A stretch of DNA of 22,977 nucleotides. Origin: JBLNBU01 sp050260215 (lineage in GTDB: Bacteria; Pseudomonadota; Alphaproteobacteria; Rhodospirillales; Magnetospirillaceae). Made by a program: the position numbers and the translations under genes. Numbering within the stretch: position 1 is the first letter of the stretch; each line of letters starts with the position of its first letter. Below the pieces are notes generated by a model. That model was not told the origin of the DNA. It saw only the letters and a program-made list of their open reading frames with translations, and searched no databases. The stretch spans positions 1 through 22,977 of the forward strand of contig JBLNBU010000070.1 in the NCBI GenBank assembly GCA_050260215.1, read 5' to 3'. This document shows, piece after piece, positions 1 through 7,983 of the stretch.

Positions 1-1823
<1,823 letters not shown>

Positions 1824-1848
1824 CCGCGCCAGGGATTTTAGTCGACAC

Positions 1849-1885
1849 ACGGCCGCCGGCACCCCCGGCGGCCGTTTTCGCTTTT
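1849..1885 (+). terminator. Intrinsic terminator of lon
   Basis: A perfect 11-bp GC-rich stem (1849-1859 paired with 1865-1875) with a 5-base loop is followed by a T-rich run, TTTCGCTTTT. It lies 25 bases after the lon stop codon, so it should separate lon from the HU gene. Confidence 0.9.
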
Positions 1886-1963
1886 CGGGGTCGGGCGAAA
1901 ACCCCATCTGGGCAACATGGTCAAAAAAAATGAGGAAAACCGCCGATTCGGCTTGTTTGGCGA

Positions 1964-1992
1964 TTGACGCTCCCTGGCACCCGAATTAGACT
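1964..1992 (+). promoter_or_regulatory. Sigma70-type promoter of the HU gene
   Basis: TTGACG at 1964-1969 and TAGACT at 1987-1992 are separated by 17 bases, a good match to the housekeeping consensus. Transcription would start near 1999, giving a leader of about 60 bases before the GTG at 2062. An A8 tract lies further upstream at 1923-1930. The call rests on sequence match alone. Confidence 0.7.
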
Positions 1993-2061
1993 GCCGGTCA
2001 TCCTTTTTCGGTAATCAGCCATGCTGGTTATCACGATTGGTTTAACGAAGGGGGCCATCAG

Positions 2062-2334
2062 GTGAACAAGAACGATCTCGTTTCGGCCGTGGCGAGCACG
2101 ACCGGTCTGACGAAGTCCGATGCGGCCAAGGCCGTCGACGGCGTTTTCCAGGCGATCACTGACGCTCTGAAGGGCGGCGACGAGGTCCGTCTGGTTGGTT
2201 TCGGCACCTTCGCGGTGGCCCAGCGCGCTGCCTCCGAGGGCCGCAACCCCCGCACCGGCGCCAAGATCACCATCCCGGCGTCGAAGCAGCCGAAGTTCAA
2301 GGCCGGCAAGGGCCTGCGGGATTCGATCCAGTAA
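2062..2334 (+). CDS. hupB: DNA-binding protein HU (HU-beta type)
   Basis: This is a small basic nucleoid protein that binds and bends DNA without strong sequence preference and acts as a dimer. The 90 residues match the usual HU length. The N-terminal helices start MNKNDLVSAVA, the turn VGFGTF is at 45-50, and the DNA-intercalating arm carries GRNPRTG at 60-66 followed by the lysine-rich C-terminus PKFKAGKGLRDSIQ. The start is GTG at 2062, supported by the purine-rich GAAGGGGG at 2047-2054 and by alignment with the family N-terminus. The gene has its own promoter at 1964-1992 and terminator at 2356-2393, so it is a single-gene unit. The lon-HU order is common in proteobacteria. HU rather than IHF is favoured because the protein lacks the extended ends of IHF subunits. 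Confidence 0.96.
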   Translation: MNKNDLVSAVASTTGLTKSDAAKAVDGVFQAITDALKGGDEVRLVGFGTFAVAQRAASEGRNPRTGAKITIPASKQPKFKAGKGLRDSIQ

Positions 2335-2355
2335 TCGTCCCGACTGAACGTTCCG

Positions 2356-2393
2356 GATGCCGGTCGCGGACCCCGCGGCCGGCATTTCCGTTT
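2356..2393 (+). terminator. Intrinsic terminator of the HU gene
   Basis: A near-perfect 13-bp stem (2357-2369 with 2373-2385, one G-U pair) has a 3-base loop and is followed by TTTCCGTTT. It begins 22 bases after the HU stop codon and ends shortly before tRNA-Val. Confidence 0.85.
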
Positions 2394-2401
2394 GTGGAAG
2401 G

Positions 2402-2413
2402 CCCATATATGGG
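2402..2413 (+). promoter_or_regulatory. Perfect 12-bp palindrome in front of tRNA-Val
   Basis: CCCATATATGGG is a perfect inverted repeat that ends 6 bases before the tRNA-Val coding start. The central TATATG could act as a -10 element, but no convincing -35 box lies 16-18 bases upstream, where the HU terminator sits. It may be part of the tRNA promoter, an operator, or a chance palindrome. Confidence 0.35.
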
Positions 2414-2419
2414 TCCGAA

Positions 2420-2495
2420 GGGCGGTTAGCTCAGCTGGCAGAGCGCCTGCTTTACACGCAGGATGTCGGCGGTTCGATCCCGTCACCGCCCACCA
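2420..2495 (+). tRNA. tRNA-Val (anticodon UAC)
   Basis: A 76-base cloverleaf can be folded by eye. The acceptor stem GGGCGGT (2420-2426) pairs fully with ACCGCCC (2485-2491), the discriminator is A2492, and CCA is encoded at 2493-2495. The anticodon stem CCTGC/GCAGG encloses loop TTTACAC, with anticodon TAC at 2453-2455, which reads GUN valine codons. The T loop TTCGATC is canonical. There is no variable-arm insertion or intron. Confidence 0.97.
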
Positions 2496-2597
2496 CTCCC
2501 TCCTTATGGCGCAAGAATTCGACCGGTTTAGGGCTTTGGCCCGATGTGCGCGTTTGTCGCATCCGGTTAGACTAGCCAAACGCATGAGGGAGGATCC

Positions 2598-2819
2598 ATG
2601 TCCAGCTGCCGATACCGGGGCGACCTCGACAGGATCCGCGCCGACTCCGAGGGAGTCGACGCCGATGCCTCGGTGCGCATCCTCGCCGACGTCTTCGCCT
2701 GCTCGGTGCGCAATCGCTGCGACGACCGCATCACGATTTCCGACGAAGCCTACCTGCTGTGGCAAAGGCTGTTTCCAGTCGCCACCAAGCGGCCATTGCC
2801 ACCCTGCGCGAACGAGTAG
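2598..2819 (+). CDS. Small hypothetical protein between two tRNA genes
   Basis: A 73-residue ORF starts at ATG 2598 behind a strong ribosome binding site, GAGGGAGGA at 2586-2594. Most codons end in G or C, as in the neighbouring real genes, which supports translation. I do not recognise the family. The protein has no signal peptide or membrane segment. It carries four cysteines (residues 4, 35, 41, 70), and the middle part around ITISDEAYLLWQRLF looks like a short amphipathic helix. No clear promoter is visible, although TAGACT at 2568-2573 resembles a -10 box. It sits alone between tRNA-Val and tRNA-Asp. A chance ORF is possible because GC-rich DNA has few stops, but the ribosome binding site and codon use favour a real gene. 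Confidence 0.5.
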   Translation: MSSCRYRGDLDRIRADSEGVDADASVRILADVFACSVRNRCDDRITISDEAYLLWQRLFPVATKRPLPPCANE

Positions 2820-2848
2820 GGCAGGGCGGGCCGATGGTCCAGGACGTT

Positions 2849-2880
2849 CCCGCGACTTCGCGCGGGCGCGCCTTATTATG
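2849..2880 (+). terminator. Possible weak terminator after the small ORF
   Basis: CCCGCG (2849-2854) and CGCGGG (2861-2866) form a 6-bp stem with a 6-base loop, followed after a few bases by CCTTATTAT. The T-rich stretch is short and displaced from the stem, so the call is tentative. Confidence 0.3.
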
Positions 2881-2968
2881 CGACAAGGGGTAGGGCGGGC
2901 GCCCTCTGCAGCGGGTAGCTGCGGAAGGCTGGAACGGGCAAATTTCTTTGCGCAACAGGGTTGTTTGC

Positions 2969-2996
2969 TTGACAGTCCCTTGCCCGTGGATTACAC
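2969..2996 (+). promoter_or_regulatory. Promoter of tRNA-Asp
   Basis: A perfect TTGACA at 2969-2974 is followed, 16 bases later, by TTACAC at 2991-2996 (or TACACC with a 17-base spacer). The predicted start near 3003 would give a short leader of about 20 bases before the mature tRNA at 3026. Confidence 0.65.
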
Positions 2997-3025
2997 CACG
3001 CCTACCCGCGCGGGTGGCCGCTGCT

Positions 3026-3102
3026 GGGGGTGTAGCTCAGTCGGTTAGAGCGCCGGCCTGTCACGCCGGAGGTCGCGGGTTCGAGCCCCGTCACTCCCGC
3101 CA
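3026..3102 (+). tRNA. tRNA-Asp (anticodon GUC)
   Basis: A 77-base cloverleaf is visible. GGGGGTG (3026-3032) pairs with CACTCCC (3092-3098) with one G-U pair, the discriminator is G3099 as expected for tRNA-Asp, and CCA is encoded at 3100-3102. The anticodon stem CCGGC/GCCGG encloses CTGTCAC, with anticodon GTC at 3060-3062. The T loop TTCGAGC is canonical. Confidence 0.97.
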
Positions 3103-3264
3103 TTCGCCACTCCGGTCCTTCCGCCTCATGGTTGCGGACGGGCGTGCTGCGGTGTAGGCATTGTTGGAGGGGGCTCCAAATCGGCATTACGGACAGTCGC
3201 ACTCCCTTTCAATCCGCCAGGGCTATCGTCATATAGTTCTCACTTGCATCTGGCCGACGGAGTG

Positions 3265-3293
3265 TGGCACCGCGATGACGGGGGCCCTATAAG
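3265..3293 (+). promoter_or_regulatory. Candidate nuo operon promoter
   Basis: TATAAG at 3288-3293 is a fair -10 box and is centred on a short inverted repeat, GCCCT/AGGGC (3284-3296). The hexamer 17 bases upstream, TGGCAC, is a poor -35. If used, transcription would begin near 3300, at the foot of the leader hairpin. A rival -10, TATAGT at 3232-3237, also lacks a good -35. Confidence 0.35.
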
Positions 3294-3299
3294 GGCTAT

Positions 3300-3326
3300 C
3301 CGGCATGGCGCACTTGGCCGTGCCGG
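3300..3326 (+). other. Stable hairpin in the nuo leader
   Basis: CCGGCATGGC (3300-3309) pairs with GGCCGTGCCGG (3317-3326, one G-U pair), giving a 10-bp stem with a 7-base loop. It ends 33 bases before the nuoA start. No T tract follows, so it is not an ordinary intrinsic terminator. Confidence 0.5.
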
Positions 3327-3359
3327 CCTGAGGCTGGAACCCGTTCGAAGGGTGTGAAC

Positions 3360-3725
3360 ATGGACTCTTGGCTGCTCGAATACCTGCCGATCCTGATCTT
3401 CCTCGGTCTCGCCATCGCCATTTCGGGGGTGATCGTGCTCGCGTCGTGGATCGTGGCCCGCCAGAAGCCGGACCGCGAAAAGGCGGCGGCCTACGAATGC
3501 GGCTTCGACGCCTTTGGCGACGCCCGCTCGAAGTTCGAGGTGCGCTTCTACCTGGTGGCCATCCTGTTCATCATCTTCGACCTGGAAGTGGCGTTCTTGT
3601 TCCCGTGGGCGGTGACGCTCGGCAAGATCGGCATGTTCGGGTTCTGGTCGATGATGGTCTTCCTCGCGGTGCTGACCATCGGCTTCATCTACGAATGGCG
3701 AAAGGGAGCTTTGGAATGGGAGTGA
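3360..3725 (+). CDS. nuoA: NADH-quinone oxidoreductase subunit A
   Basis: NuoA is a small membrane subunit of respiratory complex I at the junction of the membrane arm and the quinone-binding module. The 121 residues show three membrane segments at about 10-32, 63-83 and 93-113. The loop between the first two carries YECGFD (45-50), and RFYLVAILFIIFDLE (62-76) is the family signature. I chose ATG 3360 over the in-frame GTG at 3354, because the ribosome binding site GAAGGG at 3347-3352 is 7 bases from the ATG but only 1 base from the GTG. It is the first gene of the nuo operon and overlaps nuoB by 10 bases, which suggests translational coupling. Confidence 0.96.
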   Translation: MDSWLLEYLPILIFLGLAIAISGVIVLASWIVARQKPDREKAAAYECGFDAFGDARSKFEVRFYLVAILFIIFDLEVAFLFPWAVTLGKIGMFGFWSMMVFLAVLTIGFIYEWRKGALEWE

Positions 3726-4285
3726 ACCCCAACCCGGACAGCACCGTCATGACGCCGACCCACGCCTCTCCGCTTGCCCCCGGCCCGGCCCAGGACGCGC
3801 TGTTGCGCGCCGTCACCGACGAGATTTCGGACAAGGGCTTCGTGCTCGCCTCGGTCGACAAGGTGGTCAACTGGGCCCGCACCGGCTCGCTGTGGCCGAT
3901 GACCTTCGGCCTGGCCTGCTGCGCGGTCGAGATGATGCACGCCGGCTGCTCGCGCTACGACATGGACCGCTTCGGCGTCGTCTTCCGTCCCAGCCCGCGG
4001 CAATCCGACCTGATGATCGTCGCCGGCACGCTGACCAACAAGATGGCCCCGGCGCTGCGCCGCGTGTACGACCAGATGGCCGAGCCGCGCTGGGTGATCT
4101 CCATGGGCTCGTGCGCTAATGGCGGCGGCTACTACCACTACTCCTACTCGGTGGTGCGCGGCTGCGACCGCATCGTTCCGGTCGACATCTACGTGCCCGG
4201 CTGCCCGCCGACCGCCGAAGCCCTGCTTTACGGCATCCTGCAGCTGCAGAAGAAGATCCGGCGCACCGGATCCATCGCCCGCTAG
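3716..4285 (+). CDS. nuoB: NADH-quinone oxidoreductase subunit B (cluster N2 subunit)
   Basis: NuoB carries the [4Fe-4S] cluster N2, the last iron-sulfur centre before quinone, in the connecting module of complex I. The 189-residue protein shows the expected cysteine set: the tandem pair in GLACCAVEMM (Cys68, Cys69), GSCANGGG (Cys133) and PGCPPT (Cys163). The N-terminus is a flexible, proline-rich stretch of about 30 residues that is not conserved in the family. Start ATG 3716 has AAAGGGAG about 8 bases upstream and lies inside the end of nuoA. Later in-frame starts (GTG 3722, ATG 3750) cannot be excluded. All ligands are intact, so the protein should be functional. Confidence 0.97.
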   Translation: MGVNPNPDSTVMTPTHASPLAPGPAQDALLRAVTDEISDKGFVLASVDKVVNWARTGSLWPMTFGLACCAVEMMHAGCSRYDMDRFGVVFRPSPRQSDLMIVAGTLTNKMAPALRRVYDQMAEPRWVISMGSCANGGGYYHYSYSVVRGCDRIVPVDIYVPGCPPTAEALLYGILQLQKKIRRTGSIAR

Positions 4286-4311
4286 CTCAACCCGAGGGAC
4301 TGTTCCGGACC

Positions 4312-4914
4312 ATGACGCAAGCGCTGAAGGACCTGGGCGACTACATCGCCTCGAGTTTGCCCCAGGACGTGCTGGAGGTCGAAGTCAACCGCTGCGGCGA
4401 GCTGAGCGTGCGGGTGCGCGCCCAGTCCGTCTGCAAGGTGCTGACCTTCCTGCGTGACGACTCGGGTTGCCTGTTCAAGCAGCTGGTCGATGTGTGCGGC
4501 GTCGACTGGCCGGCGCGCGAGCAGCGCTTCGACGTGGTCTATCACCTGCTGTCGATGAAGCATAACCAGCGCGTCCGCGTGAAGATCGCCACCGACGAGG
4601 ACACCGCGGTCCCCTCGGTGACGCCGGTGTTCAAGTCGGCCGGCTGGTTCGAGCGCGAGGTGTGGGACATGTACGGGGTGCTGTTCACCGACCACCCCGA
4701 CCTGCGCCGCATCCTCACCGACTACGGCTTCGAGGGCCATCCGCTGCGCAAGGACTTCCCGCTGACCGGCTATGTCGAGGTGCGCTACGACGACCTGCAA
4801 AAGCGCGTGGTCTACGAACCGGTGAAGCTGACCCAGGACTATCGCAGCTTCGATTTCCTGTCGCCGTGGGAAGGCCCGCTGCCCGGCGACGAGAAGGCGG
4901 AAGGGAACAGCTGA
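4312..4914 (+). CDS. nuoC: NADH-quinone oxidoreductase subunit C (30 kDa subunit)
   Basis: NuoC is a peripheral subunit of the connecting module that packs against NuoD. It has no cofactor. The 200 residues match the stand-alone form and are not fused to NuoD as in E. coli. The conserved block begins at ERE-VWDMYGV (114-123) and continues through HPDLRRILTDYGFEGHPLRK and DFPLTGYVEVRYD, the hallmark of the 30 kDa family. ATG 4312 follows GAGGGA at about 12 bases. The gene lies 26 bases after nuoB and ends one base before the nuoD start codon. Confidence 0.97.
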   Translation: MTQALKDLGDYIASSLPQDVLEVEVNRCGELSVRVRAQSVCKVLTFLRDDSGCLFKQLVDVCGVDWPAREQRFDVVYHLLSMKHNQRVRVKIATDEDTAVPSVTPVFKSAGWFEREVWDMYGVLFTDHPDLRRILTDYGFEGHPLRKDFPLTGYVEVRYDDLQKRVVYEPVKLTQDYRSFDFLSPWEGPLPGDEKAEGNS

Positions 4915-4915
4915 C

Positions 4916-6094
4916 ATGGCCGAATCCCAGATCCAGAACTACTCCATCAACTTCGGTCCGCAGCATCCGGCGGCGCACGGCGTGCTGCGTCTGATCCTCG
5001 AGATGTCGGGCGAGGTGGTCGACCGCGCCGATCCGCATATCGGCCTGCTGCACCGCGGCACCGAGAAGCTGATCGAGCACAAGAACTACGTCCAGTCGGT
5101 GCCCTATTTCGACCGGCTCGACTATGTCGGCACCATGAACCAGGAGCACGCGTTCGTCCTGGCGACGGAGAAGCTGCTGGGCATCGACATCCCCGAGCGC
5201 GCCAAGTGGATCCGCACGCTGTATTGCGAGATCGGCCGCCAGCTGAACCACCTGCTCAACGTCACTGCCTTCGTCTTCGACGTCGGCGGCATGACCCCGC
5301 TGCTGTGGGGCTTCGAAGAGCGCGAGAAGCTGATGGAGTTCTACGAGCGCGCCTGCGGCGCCCGGCTCCATGCCAACTACTTCCGTCCGGGCGGCGTCGC
5401 CTTCGACCTGCCGGCGGGCCTGCTGGAAGACATCGCCGAGTGGTGCGAGACCTTCCCCAAGGTGCTCGACGACATCGAGACCCTGGTCACCGAGAACCGC
5501 ATCTTCAAGCAGCGTACCGTCGACATCGGCATCGTCACGCCCGAGCAGGCGCTGGACTGGGGCTTCACCGGCCCCAACCTGCGCGCCTGCGGCATCGCCT
5601 GGGACCTGCGCAAGTCGCAGCCCTACGAGGCCTATGACCAGGTCGACTTCGACATCCCCATCGGCAAGCACGGCGACTGCTACGACCGCTACCTGATCCG
5701 CGTGGTCGAGATGCGGGAAAGCGTGCGCATCATGAAGCAGTGCATCGAGAAGATGCCCGGCGGCCCGGTGAAGGTGGACGACCGCAAGATCGCCCCGCCG
5801 CCGCGCGCCGAGATGAAGAAGTCGATGGAAGCGCTGATCCATCACTTCAAGCTGTTTACCGAGGGCTTCCACGTGCCCGCCGGCGAGGTCTATGCCGCGG
5901 TCGAGGCGCCCAAGGGCGAATTCGCCGTCTACCTGATCTCGGACGGCACCAACAAGCCCTACCGCTGCAAGATCCGCCCGCCGGGGTACGTCCACCTGCA
6001 GGCACTCGACCTGATGAGCAAGGGGCACATGCTGGCCGACGTGGTCGCCAACATCGGCTCCATCGACATCGTTTTCGGTGAGATCGACCGATGA
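4916..6094 (+). CDS. nuoD: NADH-quinone oxidoreductase subunit D (49 kDa subunit)
   Basis: NuoD forms most of the quinone-binding cavity with NuoB and is related to the large subunit of [NiFe] hydrogenases, without the nickel site. The 392-residue protein starts with the conserved NFGPQHPAAHGVLRL segment (His17, His21) and has the quinone-contacting tyrosine in RLDYVGTMNQEH (Tyr70). It ends in the family motif DIVFGEIDR. ATG 4916 is preceded by GAAGGCGGAAGGGA. Its stop overlaps the nuoE start in the tetranucleotide ATGA (6091-6094), a classic coupling arrangement. Length and motifs are normal for alphaproteobacterial and mitochondrial forms. Confidence 0.98.
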   Translation: MAESQIQNYSINFGPQHPAAHGVLRLILEMSGEVVDRADPHIGLLHRGTEKLIEHKNYVQSVPYFDRLDYVGTMNQEHAFVLATEKLLGIDIPERAKWIRTLYCEIGRQLNHLLNVTAFVFDVGGMTPLLWGFEEREKLMEFYERACGARLHANYFRPGGVAFDLPAGLLEDIAEWCETFPKVLDDIETLVTENRIFKQRTVDIGIVTPEQALDWGFTGPNLRACGIAWDLRKSQPYEAYDQVDFDIPIGKHGDCYDRYLIRVVEMRESVRIMKQCIEKMPGGPVKVDDRKIAPPPRAEMKKSMEALIHHFKLFTEGFHVPAGEVYAAVEAPKGEFAVYLISDGTNKPYRCKIRPPGYVHLQALDLMSKGHMLADVVANIGSIDIVFGEIDR

Positions 6095-6687
6095 GCAACG
6101 AACCCACCAGCTTCGCCTTCAACGCCGAGACCATGGCGCTGGCCCGGAGCCATATCGCCAAGTACCCCGACGGCCGCCAGCAGAGCGCGGTCATGCCGCT
6201 TTTGGACCTGGCCCAGCGCCAGGAAGGCTGGGTCAGCCAGGCCGCCATCGAGACCATCGCCGAGATGCTGTCGATGGCCCCGATCCGGGTGCTCGAGGTG
6301 GCGACCTTCTACACCATGTTCAACCTGAAGCCGGTGGGCAAGTTCCACGTCCAGGTGTGCACCAACCTGCCGTGCTGGCTGCGCGGTTCCGACGACGTCA
6401 CCGCCGCGGCCAAGGAGGCCCTGGGCGTCGGCTTCGGCGAGACCACCGCCGACGGGCTGTTCACCCTGTCCGAGGTGGAATGCCTGGGCGCCTGCGTGAA
6501 CGCGCCGATGATGCAGATCAACGACGACTACTACGAGGACCTGGACACCAACAGCACCAAGGCGGTGCTGGAGGCGTTGAAGCGCGGCGACACGCCGAAG
6601 CCCGGCCCGCAGGTCGACCGCCAGTATTCGTGCCCGGCAGGTGGCCCGACCACCCTGACCGAACTGACGTTTGGGGAGAAGGCCTGA
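6091..6687 (+). CDS. nuoE: NADH-quinone oxidoreductase subunit E (24 kDa subunit)
   Basis: NuoE belongs to the NADH-oxidising module and binds the [2Fe-2S] cluster N1a. Its thioredoxin-like fold supplies Cys90 and Cys95 (CTNLPC) and Cys131 and Cys135 (CLGAC), all present here. The 198-residue protein has a C-terminal extension of about 40 residues beyond the core, ending in a CPAGGPTTLTEL-like segment, as is usual in alphaproteobacteria. The start ATG 6091 sits in the nuoD stop codon, and the stop shares one base with the nuoF start (TGATG at 6685-6689). Confidence 0.97.
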   Translation: MSNEPTSFAFNAETMALARSHIAKYPDGRQQSAVMPLLDLAQRQEGWVSQAAIETIAEMLSMAPIRVLEVATFYTMFNLKPVGKFHVQVCTNLPCWLRGSDDVTAAAKEALGVGFGETTADGLFTLSEVECLGACVNAPMMQINDDYYEDLDTNSTKAVLEALKRGDTPKPGPQVDRQYSCPAGGPTTLTELTFGEKA

Positions 6688-7973
6688 TGCTGCGCGACGC
6701 CGATAGGATCTTCACCAACCTCTACGGCTTCCACGACTGGGGCCTGAAGGGCGCCCGCGCCCGCGGCGACTGGGACGGCACCAAGGAGTTGCTGGCCAAG
6801 GGGCGCGACTGGATCATCGAGGAGATGAAGAACTCCGGCCTGCGCGGCCGTGGCGGCGCCGGCTTCCCGACCGGCGTCAAGTGGTCGTTCATGCCCAAGA
6901 CCGAGGGCCCGCGGCCGCACTACCTGGTGATCAACGCCGACGAGGGCGAGCCGGGGACGTGCAAGGACCGCGAGATCATGCGCTTCGACCCGCACAAGCT
7001 GGTCGAGGGCGCGCTGATCGCCTCGTTCGCCATCGGGGCGCACGCCAGCTACATCTACATCCGCGGCGAGTTCATCCGTGAGGCCCAGAACCTGCAGGCC
7101 GCCATCGACCAGGCCTACGAGGCCGGGCTGATCGGCAAGAACGCCTGCGGCTCGGGCTGGGACTTCGACCTTTACGTCCACCGCGGCGGCGGCGCCTATA
7201 TCTGCGGCGAGGAATCGGCGCTGATCGAAAGCCTGGAAGGCAAGAAGGGCCAGCCGCGCCTGAAGCCCCCGTTCCCCGCCGGCGTCGGCCTTTACGGCTG
7301 CCCGACCACGGTCAACAACGTCGAATCCATCGCGGTGGCGCCGACCATCCTGCGCCGCGGCGCCGCGTGGTTCTCCGGCCTCGGCCGGCCCAAGAACTCC
7401 GGGACGAAGGTGTTCTGCATCTCCGGGCACGTCAACAAGCCGTGCAACGTCGAAGAGGAGATGGGCATCCCGCTCAAGGAGCTGATCGAGAAGCATGCCG
7501 GCGGCGTGCGCGGCGGCTGGGACAACCTGCTGGGCATCATCCCCGGCGGTTCGTCGGTGCCGGTGCTGAACAAGCAGACCTGCGACACCGTGCTGATGGA
7601 CTTCGACAGCTTGCGCGAGGTGCGCTCCGGCCTGGGTACCGCGGCGGTGATCGTGATGGACAAGTCCACTGACATCGTCAAGGCCATCGCCCGGCTGTCG
7701 CGCTTCTACATGCACGAAAGCTGCGGCCAATGCACGCCGTGCCGTGAGGGCACCGGCTGGATGTGGCGGATGATGGAGCGCATGGTCACCGGCGAGGCCG
7801 AGCTCTCCGAGATCGACATGCTCGAGCAGGTCACCCGCCAGGTCGAGGGCCACACCATCTGCGCCCTTGGCGATGCCGCCGCCTGGCCGATCCAGGGCCT
7901 GATCCGCACCTTCCGCCCCGAGCTGGAGCGGCGGATCAACCAGTTCCACGCGTCCCGCGCCGCAGCCGAGTGA
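6687..7973 (+). CDS. nuoF: NADH-quinone oxidoreductase subunit F (51 kDa, NADH and FMN binding)
   Basis: NuoF oxidises NADH with FMN and passes electrons to the [4Fe-4S] cluster N3. In the 428-residue protein the glycine-rich nucleotide loop GLRGRGGAGFPTG is at 51-63, and the flavin-site motif GGGAYICGEES is at 167-177. The cluster ligands are Cys346, Cys349 and Cys352 in ESCGQCTPCREGT, and Cys392 in TICALGD. An open frame continues upstream of ATG 6687 through nuoE in another frame, but family alignment begins at MLRDADRIFTNLYG, so the short start is right. Translation is coupled to nuoE by the TGATG overlap. Confidence 0.98.
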   Translation: MLRDADRIFTNLYGFHDWGLKGARARGDWDGTKELLAKGRDWIIEEMKNSGLRGRGGAGFPTGVKWSFMPKTEGPRPHYLVINADEGEPGTCKDREIMRFDPHKLVEGALIASFAIGAHASYIYIRGEFIREAQNLQAAIDQAYEAGLIGKNACGSGWDFDLYVHRGGGAYICGEESALIESLEGKKGQPRLKPPFPAGVGLYGCPTTVNNVESIAVAPTILRRGAAWFSGLGRPKNSGTKVFCISGHVNKPCNVEEEMGIPLKELIEKHAGGVRGGWDNLLGIIPGGSSVPVLNKQTCDTVLMDFDSLREVRSGLGTAAVIVMDKSTDIVKAIARLSRFYMHESCGQCTPCREGTGWMWRMMERMVTGEAELSEIDMLEQVTRQVEGHTICALGDAAAWPIQGLIRTFRPELERRINQFHASRAAAE

Positions 7974-7983
7974 GAGACGAACA

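Larger units (their letters stand above)
3103..3359. other. Intergenic region: nuo operon leader
   Basis: No gene is visible in this 257-base gap. It contains a small hairpin without a T tract at 3164-3179 (TTGGAG/CTCCAA), which might help end the tRNA-Asp transcript. It also has an isolated -10-like TATAGT at 3232-3237 with no good -35, a second -10-like TATAAG at 3288-3293 inside the dyad GCCCT-ATA-AGGGC, and a strong hairpin at 3300-3326. The nuo promoter must lie here, since the first nuo gene starts at 3360. Confidence 0.6.

Noticed and set aside
3164..3179. TTGGAG/CTCCAA hairpin as a terminator of tRNA-Asp
   Set aside because: The stem is only 6 bp and is followed by AATCGG with no T run, so an intrinsic terminator cannot be supported.
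3265..3280. TGGCAC resembling a sigma54 -24 element upstream of nuoA
   Set aside because: The matching -12 position reads TGAC instead of the required TTGC-type element, so the essential GC doublet is absent at the right spacing.
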